This document shows positions 1 through 10,033 of a stretch of DNA of 34,370 nucleotides, one piece after another. A model generated the notes under the pieces. That model made no database searches. It was not told where the DNA came from and worked only from the letters and a program-made list of their open reading frames with translations. Each line of letters starts with the position of its first letter. Positions within the stretch are counted from its first letter, which is position 1. The position numbers were made by a program, and so were the translations under genes. The DNA is from Chara braunii. Taxonomy: Eukaryota > Streptophyta > Charophyceae > Charales > Characeae. The DNA is taken from NCBI GenBank assembly GCA_003427395.1, contig BFEA01000142.1, forward strand, positions 405,309 to 439,678, given 5' to 3'.

Positions 1-10
1 ATTCTGAATC

Positions 11-114
11 ATTGCTTGGGGCTCTGACATAGTTTGCACTGATACCCCCTTACCATTCATTGCTTGGGGCTCTGACATAGTTTGCACTGATACCCTTACC
101 ATTCATTGCTTGGA
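11..114. repeat. 48-bp tandem repeat, two copies plus a partial third
   Basis: The unit beginning attgcttggggctctgac occurs at 11-58 and 59-104 (46 bp, with a 2-bp deletion in a C run). The first bases of a third copy start at 105. The copies are otherwise nearly identical, so the duplication is recent. The array may extend beyond the left edge of the window. Confidence 0.85.
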
Positions 115-813
115 TGCCAAAGTCTGTAAAAAGTGGTATATTGTGGGTTGGGAAGGGTCTATCGGTCATAAGGCCAATGTCTTATCCGAGAGCTACTCGG
201 CCCTGGGGCGGGAGAGAAGGCAACATCCTGTACTTGACCCTTGTCGCTAATAACACGCAACTTGTTAGGAAATGTGTCTATATGGTGTGGGCTCCATCAT
301 CAATTTAGTCATTGGTTCACCGGCAGTGCCACGTGTGTGATCGGCCATTGCATACTTCTTACCCGAGTGTTTCGTACTATTGCGAGCAGGGCTCCTGGCG
401 ATGGGATGCTGGGCAGGACTGAGAGGTCGATCTGCAGATGCTGCAGATGTTTCCACCATCTCTGTTTTATTATGTCGTCTGAGGTGTTATCCCTTTTTCA
501 CACCTGCATTTGGATGGCTTTCAACGAGAGGCTCCGAAAAGCAGCTCGATCGCAATCTTCTGCATGTCTCGTCAAAAGCACCTACATTCAGGTGTTAAAT
601 CCACTCCTCGTTGTGAGTGGGACGACCAGCGCCCGGGGTTGATAGGCGTATGGGTCATACCGAACAACACTTCCCACTGATGGGGAAAACTGGCCCTGAA
701 ACTATCTATCACTTTTCGGATGCATCACTGAACGGGTAGACTACCCCAAATGTAACACGGTCGGCATTCACTAAGTCTCAGATCCAGTCTTCCCCTGCAG
801 TGGACCTCCTTAA
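115..813. other. no recognisable gene
   Basis: Open frames here (the longest plus-strand one is about 133 codons at 241-642) have no recognisable motif, no convincing start context and Cys-rich, irregular composition. I see no RNA gene or repeat. Intergenic or decayed sequence is the simplest reading. Confidence 0.5.
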
Positions 814-981
814 GACCACCAATACCTTTCCCATGTATCGGCTGTGGGACAGAATAGAGTAGAAGTGTTTCTACCAGTAGTCGGATGAATTGACCGTTCG
901 TTCATCATTGTCACGGCTTGTTAACCGCCGTGACTTCCAAAGGTACTGGTAACCATTGGGACTTCTGGAGGTACTGGTGGT
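814..981. mobile_element. degenerate TTAA-flanked miniature inverted-repeat element
   Basis: TTAA at 810-813 is followed by gaccaccaatacct. The other end reads aggtactggtggt up to 981 and is followed by TTAC. These ends are imperfect inverted copies of each other and match the ends of the elements at 9667-9783 and 17090-17290. There is no coding capacity. It is the most diverged of the three copies, and its assignment depends on the other two. Confidence 0.5.
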
Positions 982-985
982 TTAC

Positions 986-1598
986 GATTGCATGCATCCC
1001 ACCAGCAGCAGATCCGAGTCATCAGTGCCCTCACATATCGTCTGGACATAATATGTTCTACTGTTTCTCTCAAGCCTATATATACATATTGTCACATATA
1101 TTTATACACTTGTTCTTTTCCGGCGTAGCCCCTCGTTTGTTGTCCTCTTCTCCCTGTTCGCATGTGGCTCAGCGGGCAGTTCTCTACAACAATATATATT
1201 TGTTGCATATCTATAAACCAGAAAAGCGAATTTTCCAAAATAAACAATAAATATACACGACAAATACGAGGAGCACACTGAAACCATTAATTTTTATCGT
1301 TCTTCTTCCCCTTTCCTGTGGCTCTCATGTACTCGGCTGCGTGCTGAGAAAGTTGAGTGCAAGCTGCCCACATCCCCATGTGCCATAACGGCCCACTTGT
1401 ATGCTGTGAGGAAGAGGTGGAGTAAAGGGGGAGGGGATAAACACAAAGAAAAGATGGAGAGAAGACAAAGCAAGGGAAAGCAAAGGGAGAGTAAGAAGTG
1501 CAGAATGAAGATGAAAGCAAAGGAAAAGGCTTATGAATCAGTCTGTCCTTGACGACAAAGAGGACATACATTGTAAGGATTAGGGTGGATGAACACAT
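986..1598. other. no recognisable gene; AT-rich then purine-rich
   Basis: 1080-1260 is AT-rich with tata-type runs and 1400-1530 is a purine-rich stretch. Open frames on both strands look like chance. Nothing else was identified. Confidence 0.5.
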
Positions 1599-1877
1599 GG
1601 AAGAACTAGCTGAGCATTCTCATAACAATGGCGGCTGCCGTTGAGCATTCTCACCATACATTCCCGACAAATGACATGTCGATTGCAGGCCGACATGAAG
1701 GAAGAATGGGCACCACCAAAAAACAGTACAATGCCCATGGCCGCAAAATAGGCATATCGTGTCCATTTCCTTCATGTTGGCCTGCAATCGACATCATGAT
1801 GCCATTTGTCGGGAGTGTATGGTGAGAATGCTCAATGCCAGCCGTCATTGTTATGAGAATGCTCAACTAGTTCTTCC
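1599..1877. repeat. long imperfect inverted repeat (foldback/hairpin)
   Basis: The arm at 1599-1703 is the reverse complement of 1767-1877 at roughly 90% identity, with one 6-base length difference (atgatg present only in the right arm). Arms start and end with ggaagaactag / ctagttcttcc. The loop of about 60 bases contains a small nested inverted repeat (atgggca...tgcccat). There is no clear target-site duplication and no coding potential. It could be a foldback MITE or a hairpin-RNA locus. Confidence 0.85.
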
Positions 1878-2560
1878 AGGTGAGTGCAGGCATTCTGCGC
1901 TGACCCATATCCTACATGATGACTTTTTTTTTTTTTTTTCTTGATGGTGATTCTGATCTTCGTGTTATGGATGTTGGTTCGTGTTCTATGACATTTTCAC
2001 ACACATGGATGCAGAAACAATGTCATTGTTGTGATTTTGACAGAGACGATGGCGGCTATAGCCGAGTGTAACAGTGTTTGTAGTTGTGCAAAGGAGAAGG
2101 TCGCAGAGCGTGCCCTGCTGCAGCACAGGGCCAGAGAAATGATCTTCAAGATAAAAGAAATTGCGGACGGTTTGGTGAGACAAAAAAACACCATTATTAT
2201 GTAAGAAATCATTAACACAAGTCATGGCATGGACCACGATATCATTGTCCCACAACTCTCAATCGGCAGAGGCATGTACAATTGCCATGTGATGGCCAGG
2301 TGTGTGTACAATGCAAATTGAGCTTCGGGATGGAGGATTAAACCACTTGCCTGCTTGATCATTGCGTAGTTCAAGTTGGCGGTCCCTCCTTGCTACTCTT
2401 AGGAGAGCAATGGTAAAAAGCCTCTTTCGCTGCTGTAATTACAATCCTCTGGAAGATCAGCATCAAGCTGAAGGGCAATTGCAAGGAAGTTAGACGTTGT
2501 GTGAACACATATATTAGTTGCAGTCGGGCCACAGAGATTGGAGTCGATCTTAGGCTGGTG
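1878..2560. other. no recognisable gene
   Basis: A T-run lies at 1924-1940. The minus-strand open frame at 1986-2255 (89 codons) has no motif I recognise, and competing frames overlap it. No further structure seen. Confidence 0.45.
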
Positions 2561-2564
2561 TGTT

Positions 2565-2760
2565 GGATGCTGACCAACAATTTTGCAGATCACACAGATG
2601 GTGTTGCTATCCCAAAATGTGTTGTGCTGTTTGCTGGTCAGTCCTTTGCAGATCACCCATGTGGTCTCCGCATGATGGGGCAAAATTTTGCGGCTCACCG
2701 AAATGATGTTGGTCAACAATTTGCAGATCCTCCATGTGGTCTACGGTTTGTGGCGCTAAC
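2565..2760 (+). repeat. four imperfect copies of a 'ttttgcagatcac' motif
   Basis: The motif ttttgcagatcaccc and variants recurs near 2580, 2642, 2685 and 2718, each preceded by a ctggtca/aacaa-like stretch. In the plus frame this reads as repeated FAD-x-x-x-GL blocks (NNFADH, QSFADH, QNFAAH, QQFADP) inside a 105-codon ORF (2501-2818). It may be a decayed repeat-coding exon or a plain DNA repeat. I recognise no family. Confidence 0.4.
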
Positions 2761-2818
2761 TGCAATCCAGGCAAATCATGTTTCAATCCCTCGACATTTG
2801 AGGCTGCATCCTGAGTAG

Positions 2819-3230
2819 GGACTGTCCTTGGAATTGGGAGTGTACGTTGGGCGGGGACCGCATCCTGATGTACAGGTGACTCATGAATATCTAACGCTGA
2901 AGGTCATAAAACATGATCCTGTGGTTGCATGGAGGCATAGTAGTGTATATTGTCATTTGGAAATAAGGAACCACAATAATCTGTGGAGCAGGCATATAGA
3001 GAAGTTCAATTGGGCAGACAAAGAAACAGGCTGCTCATCCCCGGACAAGCGATGATGCGGTGCACACCATTGACAATACGCAATAAGAGTAGCGGTGTTG
3101 CAAACCGAAGGTGAACGTGTCTCTGGCAACGAAGGTGGAACAATGGGAACAGTGAGCACATGAGAGTCTGTTTGCAAGCGAGACCGATGAGGATCACAAC
3201 CGTGTGCGACCAAGCATAGAAAGAGACAGT
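2819..3230. other. no recognisable gene; left flank of the gypsy element
   Basis: Open frames on both strands lack recognisable motifs. The stretch ends in the acagt (3226-3230) that is repeated on the other side of the retrotransposon. Confidence 0.5.
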
Positions 3231-4402
3231 TGTTATGATCCTGGCCAATTTCGAGATACACATTCATCAGATAGTATAATGCCGTTCAATTGCAGAAAGA
3301 AATGAATGAACTTGAGAGGATAGAGAGGGTAAGAAGAAGAAGAAGATGATGATGTACACCAGCATAGACAAATGACAAAACTCTTCTTCTTCGCTCAACA
3401 CTCTCCTCCTCCTTTACTCCTCCCTTATTCACACAAAAAATAATATCAATGTCCGAGTTCCTCTTCTACTGCAGGTATCACTTGAGGGCCACCATAGCCA
3501 TAGCCGCCTCCCTCACTCTTCACTCTCATAGGCGGAGGCTATGGCGGACTACCGGGCCTTGCCCTGATGCCCAAAGGACAACCCAAAGCAGCTATGGCTG
3601 CTCTAGCTCTGGCCGCCATGCCTGACTCTGCCTCAAAGCTTCTTGGTGTAGCTCTACCCCAACTGAGGTCTCTTTGCTGCAGCGCCCACCAAGGTGATGA
3701 AGATGGCTGCCACCATAGCCAGGTAAGTACCTCTGGCACTCCCCCTTCCTCCTGTCCTTCTTCCTCCTCCGTGTCCTTGCTCCTTCCCCAGCAGCGCTGC
3801 TCCAGCCAGCGCTCCAACCAGTGTGTCGCCAAACTTGCACACCGACAATGAGGCTGGGCTCTTCGCTCGGCCTAGAGATATAGCGGCCTGCTTGCCTCTT
3901 GGGCGGTGACTTCCAGGCCGCTCGACCTTCCCAGCAACCGGAATCATCATTGCAGACTCTGATATTGCCCGTTCATGCCCTAGACTCAGACTGGCTGGAC
4001 TGGTACCCGCCTAGACCTAGCCTACAACTACTGGGCCTCTCAAAATGCCACTTTTGTCTTCTTTTGCTTGGCCTCCAGTACCCACACATCTACCTCTTTA
4101 GGGTGTGGTACTGGCCTATCTACTACTTGAGTGTTTTTCCCCGCTGCAATCCCTCAATGTCATGGCCACAGGTAAGTACTGACCCTGAGGGCCCAACGAA
4201 CGGACAAGTACCCTTGCGGGTCACACACACACTCAAGCCAACCAGCACTCAGACAGACATGCAGACTAGCAAGCATGCACACTCACACACACAAACATGC
4301 AGAACTTAGTGGCAAGCGGGAAACTCAGCAAGGCATTCAGTCCGTGAGCAAAACTCAGAAATCAGTTGTGTGTCTCAGTCCGTGTTTGGTCGGGTCATCA
4401 CA
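3231..4402 (-). repeat. 3' LTR of the gypsy element
   Basis: It begins tgttatgatcctggcc and ends gggtcatcaca on the plus strand, so in element orientation it is TGTGATGACC...ATCATAACA. It is 1172 bp against 1238 bp for its partner. It lacks roughly 27 bp near 3448 and a 23-bp stretch near 3940 that the other LTR keeps. It ends in a (GAA)-rich stretch near 3330-3350. Confidence 0.95.
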
Positions 4403-4418
4403 CTAACCCCCCCTTAAG
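4403..4418 (-). promoter_or_regulatory. polypurine tract
   Basis: On the minus strand CTTAAGGGGGGGTTAG lies immediately upstream of the 3' LTR, the position of the plus-strand DNA primer in LTR retrotransposons. The G7 run is the recognisable part. Confidence 0.8.
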
Positions 4419-4443
4419 AGCGAGGTCCCTTCGAGTGAGTAAC

Positions 4444-4920
4444 TCAGTCTGAGTCCCCGACAAACGCATGATAAGGAAATAAGGCAAAAAAATTTTGAAA
4501 GTACTCTGTTGCAGTGAGCTTTGCTGAGATTTTGGGAACAACATTAGAGGCGATTTGTCGTTCGTAGGCTTTGACAACGCGAGGAGCACTGCGCAGCAGC
4601 TCCTGCTTGGAGATCCTGTACAGAACGTCCAATGGGTGACACATAAAGTGAACCTGGTACTGCCGGTTACGTCCCTTCCTTACATGCTGTTTGATTCTGT
4701 CGATCTCATGACCGCCATCGATTGCAGGAGGAATCATGTCTTCACAGTAATCGAAGGACTTAGCATCACGGTGGATATACAGTTTTGATGCATGAAAGAC
4801 AGGGTTTGTGCGCAGATGAGGTGGCACAGCAACTGTGTATGAGGCGTCAAATTCATCATTGCCAATCACATCCATAACTTCCCGCGGACCGTAGTAGAGT
4901 GGAAGAAGTTTGAGTCCCAC
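4444..4920 (-). pseudogene. gypsy integrase C-terminal domain with chromodomain-like tail
   Basis: This 158-codon frame continues the integrase frame after a frameshift near 4915. It opens with LYYGPREVMDVIG, the small beta-barrel typical of gypsy integrase C-termini, and then carries VPPHLRTNPVFHASKL, the usual end of that domain. About residues 80-125 contain GRNRQYQVHF, HPLD and LLRSAPRVVKAYE, which match the layout of a chromodomain in chromoviruses, where it targets integration to chromatin. The usual KWxGY...W core is degraded (HFMCHPLDVLYR). The stop at 4444 lies close to the polypurine tract, so this is the natural end of pol. Chromodomain assignment is by pattern only. Confidence 0.75.
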
Positions 4921-5720
4921 TTCTTCCGCGAGACTCCCTCTTCTTCTGAGAATCCAGACATCTTGACCCAGACATAACTTCCTACTTCGATATCCGAAGG
5001 TCGGCGCTTCTTGTTCGCATGGTTGATCATTGCGTGCTGTCGCTTGGTCATTGTTGCGATGGAAACTTTGAGCAGGCGATCGTACTTGGCCCTGAAGCCA
5101 GGCCTGCCAGGTGTTAAACCAACTGGCTGTTCAGGGAACATGTGGGAGAGCGGATTTCGAATCTCCCAACCGTAATGCAGCCTGTTTGGCGTCACGCCGG
5201 TGGCAAAATGGATGGAGTTGTTGTACAACCCCTTGTCGAAATACAACTCTTCATCCCACGTCTCTTGATCCGGAATGATTAAAGTGTGGAGAAGTTGAAA
5301 CACAGTCTGGTTGATTTCCTCAGCCAAACCATTGGCTTCGGGATGTCGCCCAGATGTCATGCATAGTTTGAGGCCAGGGAGTTGGGACATGAAGTCCTTC
5401 CATTGGGTACTTATGAAGCGCGGGTTCCGATCGCTCACAAGAGTTTTCGGGGTTCCGAACTGCAGAATGTACTTCTGTTTGAACTCACGCATCACCAATT
5501 CAGTTGGGGCATGAGATGGCAAAGGAATCAGATTCATAAATTTAGAGAAGAGGTCAACAATCACCATGACTTGCGAATAGTCATTCTTGCTTACCTTTCC
5601 CATGTCAGTGAAGTCGACGGAGCTCCCCGGGTCCATCGGGAATGGGAAGGGGTGTGAGTAGCCCCATGGGCTTTTGCCTACATGGTTTGATTCGTCGACA
5701 GACTTTACATTCAGCCACAA
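4866..5720 (-). pseudogene. gypsy integrase catalytic core
   Basis: The frame encodes the DDE integrase that inserts retroelement cDNA. The first Asp is in SVDFTD (about residue 35). The second is in LVSDRNPRF, where the usual SDRDPRF has Asn. The Glu is in ANGLAEEIN. All three catalytic acids therefore appear present. The C-terminal half has FATGVTPNRLHYGWEIRNPL and the conserved VGSYVWVKMSGFS. The N-terminal zinc cysteines (CKVC) lie just upstream in another frame, so there is a frameshift near 5630. A second frameshift near 4915 moves the end into the next frame. The first Met of this frame is not a real start; the region was part of a polyprotein. Confidence 0.9.
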
Positions 5721-6372
5721 ACTTTTCAGCTGATCCCTTCATACCGGGTCAATCAAACTATCTTAGTAGGTTTCCGCACGTCTTTGCCATGCCGAAGTGT
5801 CCGCTCCGGCCATGAGCCAAGTCCAAGAAGTGCGTGCGGAGAGGCTCATGGTTGGGTACACACAAACGGTCGTGATTCTCATAGCGTCGGAAAACAAGTC
5901 CTCCATATTCATGAAAGTCAGACTGATTGCCGGGGTCAGACTGTAACTGCTCAAGGATGGGACTAAGGTCCGGATCCTTGGCGTTATGTTCTACGATCTC
6001 CTCGTTCAATTTTTTTCGGAGGTCGTAGGAACCCACAAGGCAAGTCATGTACTCAGGGTGGCGAGACAACGCATCAGCAACTCGGTTATAACAACCCATT
6101 TTATGTCTCAGTTCAAAATAAAAAATGTCAATCTCATGGAACCAGCACAGTAGAGTAGGGGACAAAGTGGTTTGTTGTTTGATCCACTTCAAGGTCTCAT
6201 GATCCAAGAACACTTTGAAGTGGTGTCCCAAAAGATAGTGCTTCCAGTGATCCAAAGCCATACGCAACGCATAGAGCTGGCGAATGTAGGTGGAAGTAGC
6301 TACCTTTTCGCTGGGCATGCGTTTGCTGTAGTACTCGAGCGGCCGCAAGCCATCGCCGTCATCTTGTTGTAG
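5721..6372 (-). pseudogene. gypsy RNase H C-terminal half and integrase zinc-binding region
   Basis: After a frameshift near 6373 the frame runs RPLEYYSKRM, then LYALRMALDHWKHYLLG, FLDHETLKW and NRVADALSRH, the standard order of gypsy RNase H. The Glu normally found in the YEKEL motif is replaced (YIRQL), which removes a catalytic acid. Next come the HH pair of the integrase zinc finger (LAHGRSGHFGMAKTC). Stops at 5758 (TAG) and four codons on (TGA) interrupt the RRFDWPG-type linker. The matching CKVC pair follows in the same frame, before the frameshift near 5630. Confidence 0.88.
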
Positions 6373-7595
6373 CCTGCGCCGATCCCGTATTGGCTAGCAT
6401 CTGTAGTGACTACACATGTTGGTTTGGAGTCTGCAGTGCGAAGTACAGGGTAACTTACCAAGGCCTCTTTTAAGGTTTGAAATGCGGTCTCACATGTTGC
6501 ATCCCATGTGTAAGGTACATTCTTACTAGTCATTCGGGACAATGGGTGAGCAACAATAGAGAATCGGGGTACAAACTTTCGATAGTACGATGCGAGACCA
6601 AGGAAAGAACGCAGTTCGCGAATGTTCGCAGGTTGTGGCCAGTCACATATGACTTCGACCTTGGTTGCCTCAAGCTCGAGGCCTGCAACAGACAACCGAT
6701 GCCCAAGATAGATGACGTTATCCCTTCCAAACTGAGATTTCTATAAATTGAGATGGAGGTGCGTTTTCTTAAGGATGGTGAACACTTCCTCAAGGTGCTT
6801 CATGTGTTCCTCGAAAGATTTACTGAAAATCATAATATCATCGAGATACACTACCACAAACCGACCAATCTGTTCGCGGAGGACCTTGTCCATGAGGCTC
6901 TGAAAGGTGGCTGGTGCGTTCGTGAGGCCAAAGGGCATTACGGTAAATTCGTAAAGCCCATCGCGTGTCTTGAACGCAGTTTTGTGTTGGTCCGCCGGAT
7001 CGACTTCAATCTGGTGGTATCCAGACTTGAGATTGATCTTGGAGAAAACCTTGCACCCACCGGCGGCATCAAGCAAGTCATCTATGCGTGGCAACGGATA
7101 TGCATTATTTTTCGTGATGCGGTTTAGACCTCGATAATCGATACACATACGAAGCTTGCCTCCTATCTTCGAGACAAACAAAACAGGTGCACAAAATTCA
7201 GATTCACTAGGTTTGATCCAACCCTTGTTGATCATTTCGTCGATTTGCCTCCGGAGTTCCTCCAACTCGCCGGGTCCCATTCGGTACACACAGCCCTTTG
7301 GAGGAACAACACCTTCGACCAACTCGATGGTATGTCGGACCGATCGCGTGGGGACTCCACGTGGTTCGGCCAAAACTTCCAGGAATCGGTCAAGTAGGTT
7401 TTGGATGCTTGTTGGGACTGGTGGGGGCGAAAGATCAGCAAACGGATCACCTAGATCTGATCGCAGATTACGAATGAAAACGACTGAATCTGAAGTAGAA
7501 TCATTTGGACTAGTAGTGGGTAGAGAAGTAGAAGTATTAAAAGTAGACTCATTAGATGAAGTAGGATTGATACTAGCCGCAAAAGTAGATGGCAC
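6300..7595 (-). pseudogene. gypsy reverse transcriptase and start of RNase H
   Basis: The frame shows the RT core: GWIKPSESEFCAPVLFV, LRMCIDYRGLN, YPLPRIDDLL, MPFGLTNAPATFQ and the YLDD box (about residues 250-253). In motif A the sequence reads FSKINLKSGYHQI. The first catalytic Asp is Asn188 (codon at 7032-7034), a single-base change that should abolish polymerisation. An in-frame TAG at 6741-6743 interrupts the fingers/connection region, after which the same frame continues with the connection domain (ELRSFLGLASYYRKFVPRFS) and the first RNase H motif (TTDASQYGIGA). A one-base loss near 6373 then breaks the frame. Upstream, the spacer from protease is frameshifted near 7625. Confidence 0.92.
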
Positions 7596-8330
7596 ATGAG
7601 TAGGGTGAACATAGGCAACATATATTTGTTCGTCCTCTTTGTGCTTGCGCCACTTTTTGCAGATTGCATGGCATTGAGAAAAGTCACTGGGGATTCGCGC
7701 TTCTCATCCAAAAGGACGGGAAACTTGTTCCCTTGAGCATCTTTGACCATGAAAAGTGACTCATTCCACTTGGTTCATTCGCATTGGGACTGCAACCAGC
7801 CCAAGCCAAGGACTGCGTCGAAGAGACACTTATAAAGGACATAGAAGTTCAGTGCATGGGTGATTGTTTTGTCCTTATCAAGGGTAGTGCGCACACCTTT
7901 GACTACATCCGTAGATGAGACAACTTCCAGGTTGCCTACTTGAGTTCGGCAAGGGTTCTGCAAAGCCACTTGCTTCATCCCCAAGCCCACTTTGCGTATC
8001 CCGTGTGGTGACATAAAGTTACTTGTTGCACCACAATCAATCAAGACATAGAGATAGCAATGGTTTATGAGAAGCTTGAAGAAGATCAACTTCACTGTCC
8101 CTTGAGCACATTGATGTTTCATCTCAGCCCAATGCTCTAAGTGATAGTGGAAGTCAACCGTCTTAGACTCCTCCCAAGGCTCAACATACAAAGCATGACA
8201 AACTTCAACCTTGGAATCAACAGATGACGGGGCTTTAAGAGAGGACTGTTGATCTGCATCAGATTCAGTCTTCCTTGCCGTAGAGGGTGCTGATGCCAAC
8301 TCTACGCCTGATTCTGATTTCCCTGCAGCC
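7596..8330 (-). pseudogene. gypsy aspartic protease (retropepsin-like)
   Basis: The 174-codon frame ending at 7775 contains VLIDCGATSNFMS near its middle and FDAVLGLGWLQ near its end. These are the two signatures of retroviral-type aspartic proteases: active-site Asp plus Gly-Ala, and the hydrophobic-hydrophobic-Gly strand. The usual Ser/Thr after Asp is Cys, which occurs in some plant retroelements. The protease matures the Gag-Pol polyprotein. A TGA at 7775-7777 breaks the frame, which then continues as WNESLFMVKDAQGNKFPVL before shifting near 7625. The frame is also displaced from gag around 8300-8330. Confidence 0.88.
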
Positions 8331-9219
8331 TATAGCAATCTTGTACCTTATGGTTCGTTTTCAAGCAATGCAGGCAACCTCCCTTCTTCATTCTAGCCTT
8401 CCATTCAGCCTCACTGATTCGGAGGTCTACCCAAGGTTTAGTAGTTGCATCCTCTGGCTTGGCTGGAATTTTGGCTCCCTTTGGAAGTGCGACGAAGCTC
8501 CTTACTGAATTCCTGTTTTGGTTTCCCTTCCCATGGGAAGTCTTTTTAAAGGCACAAAATTTATCATCATCCTTATTCATGTCAATCTCTTGAGTTGAAG
8601 AGTAGCCTGTATCAGCGTCCTATTCTTGACCGTCACCAAGAGTGAGGTCATTTGCTTCGGCCTCCCCTTCCTCTTCCAACAAGTCAAGCGAAACTAAGCG
8701 ATTGGTGTCACCAAATCGCCCGCGAACAAAAGACTTTTTGTTGCTTGCTGCGGTAAGGAGGTCTCCTGCCTCCAAACTGACTACATCCTTCATTAAAGAG
8801 AACCAGTCAGTATAACTGAAGAAATCTCTGCCTAGGCGATTGGTCAAGTGAGTGGGAACCGTACCTTCAACTACATCCAAGCATGATTGCACAGTCAGCT
8901 CCAATCCTGGCGTTGCAAATAGCTTGTTGATATGCAATTGCAATTTATGCATGGTGCCCTGCCACTTGCTGCGCTTGAGTTCATCAAGTTGTATCCTTAC
9001 CCTTGCAGCAGCATGTGAGTCCTTATATTGTGCAACGAGTATGTCCTCTAGAGTGGTGACCGACATGACTTTAAGCCACTCAGATAGGTTGATCTTTGCG
9101 TACCCAACTTGCATGGCTTGGACTTCAAGGAAGGCCCTTACAATAGGCTCGACGTTGGTCCCCAGGATCAAGGACTGGCTTACTCTTTGAGGTGCTTGTA
9201 CTTCAAAGTACGTTCTCAT
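8302..9219 (-). pseudogene. gypsy Gag: capsid-like region and CCHC zinc knuckle
   Basis: The first part (199 codons) resembles the Retrotrans_gag capsid core: WLKVMSVTTLEDILVAQY, then KWQGTMHKLQLHINKLF and VPTHLTNRLGRDFF. An in-frame TAG at 8620-8622 interrupts it. The same frame then continues to CLHCLKTNHKVQDC, a perfect C-x2-C-x4-H-x4-C nucleocapsid knuckle that binds RNA. The start at 9219 is probably not natural: coding-like sequence continues upstream in this frame until TGA codons near 9265-9270, beyond which gag lies in another frame. Confidence 0.88.
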
Positions 9220-9427
9220 GGAGCTGATTGAGGACTCAACGTCCTCCTTGCCGTCATACTTTAGACGGTATCATCACCGCCGTCCTGCCCATGTATGGAC
9301 TGCCATAGTTGGGTCCGATCCCAGGGCTGCAACAGTTGCAAGAACTTCCTGCGCTGCCACTTGTAACGGCAGTGGGGACTGCACTTGTCGCAGGTCCTGA
9401 TTGAATCACCAAACTCATCGAAGAAGA

Positions 9428-10033
9428 CTAAGAAGAAGGAGAGGAATGGAGGGGTGCAAAGGTAGAACGAGGAAGAGAACTTGAGAGTGAGGTCTGATGC
9501 ATGGCTGCCATTTGTTGGATCTGATCGTGGTGCTCTTTGGCCATGTCTTCCATTTGAGTACGCATCTTACTTATTTCCTCAAGTAACTGGTACTTCACAC
9601 TTGCAAGTTCATTGAGCAAGTGGTAATCAACAAGAGCACGTACATACACAACCAAATCTTTCTTAAACCACCAGTACCTACCGAATTTTTCGTACCCCCC
9701 GACCTCAAACGAATTTGGACCAAAGGGGCAGGCCGATTCGGCTTCCGCGTTAACGGTCGCCCCAACCAATAGGTACTGGTGGTTTAAGGTCTGCATCAGA
9801 TACATTCGGAACCGTTTGAAAAATGGCCTCAACTTCATCAGCGACTGTTTTCCGCTTTGCCTCTTCCGCCTTCTCCTCCTCAGCCAACTCTTCCGCCTCT
9901 CCTCCTCAGCCAACCGTTTGAAGGCCTTATACACTGGTTTATCATTCTCATTCGCTGCATCCATGCGGGCCTTTAACATACCCGAAAGTTTGGCTGGTGC
10001 CATGTTGGAACCACCAGATCCTTCAGTTGCCAT
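9428..10033 (-). pseudogene. gypsy Gag N-terminus, interrupted by a miniature element
   Basis: The likely gag start is the ATG at 10033-10031 (MATEGSGGSNMAPAKL); the frame is open further upstream only through a TTG. It runs through a Lys/Glu-rich stretch, the inserted element at 9667-9783, and a coiled-coil-like segment (LLEEISKMRTQMEDMAKEHHDQ). It stops at 9428. Near 9890 one A appears missing in the first of two similar gaggaggagaaggcggaag blocks, which throws the following stretch into a wrong frame. The insertion then shifts it back, so the frame stays open across both lesions. Confidence 0.75.
9663..9787. mobile_element. TTAA-flanked miniature inverted-repeat element inside gag
   Basis: TTAA at 9663-9666 and 9784-9787 flank a 117-bp element with perfect 14-bp terminal inverted repeats, ACCACCAGTACCTA. 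It has no coding capacity of its own but adds about 40 codons to the surrounding gag frame. TTAA duplications are characteristic of the piggyBac superfamily; these termini do not start with the usual CCY, so the superfamily is uncertain. Its ends match the elements at 17090-17290 and 814-981. Confidence 0.88.

Noticed and set aside
3539-4309. Several ORFs of 80-140 codons inside the LTRs
   Set aside because: They recur in the LTR copies but are not consistently open and show no domain. LTR sequence explains them.
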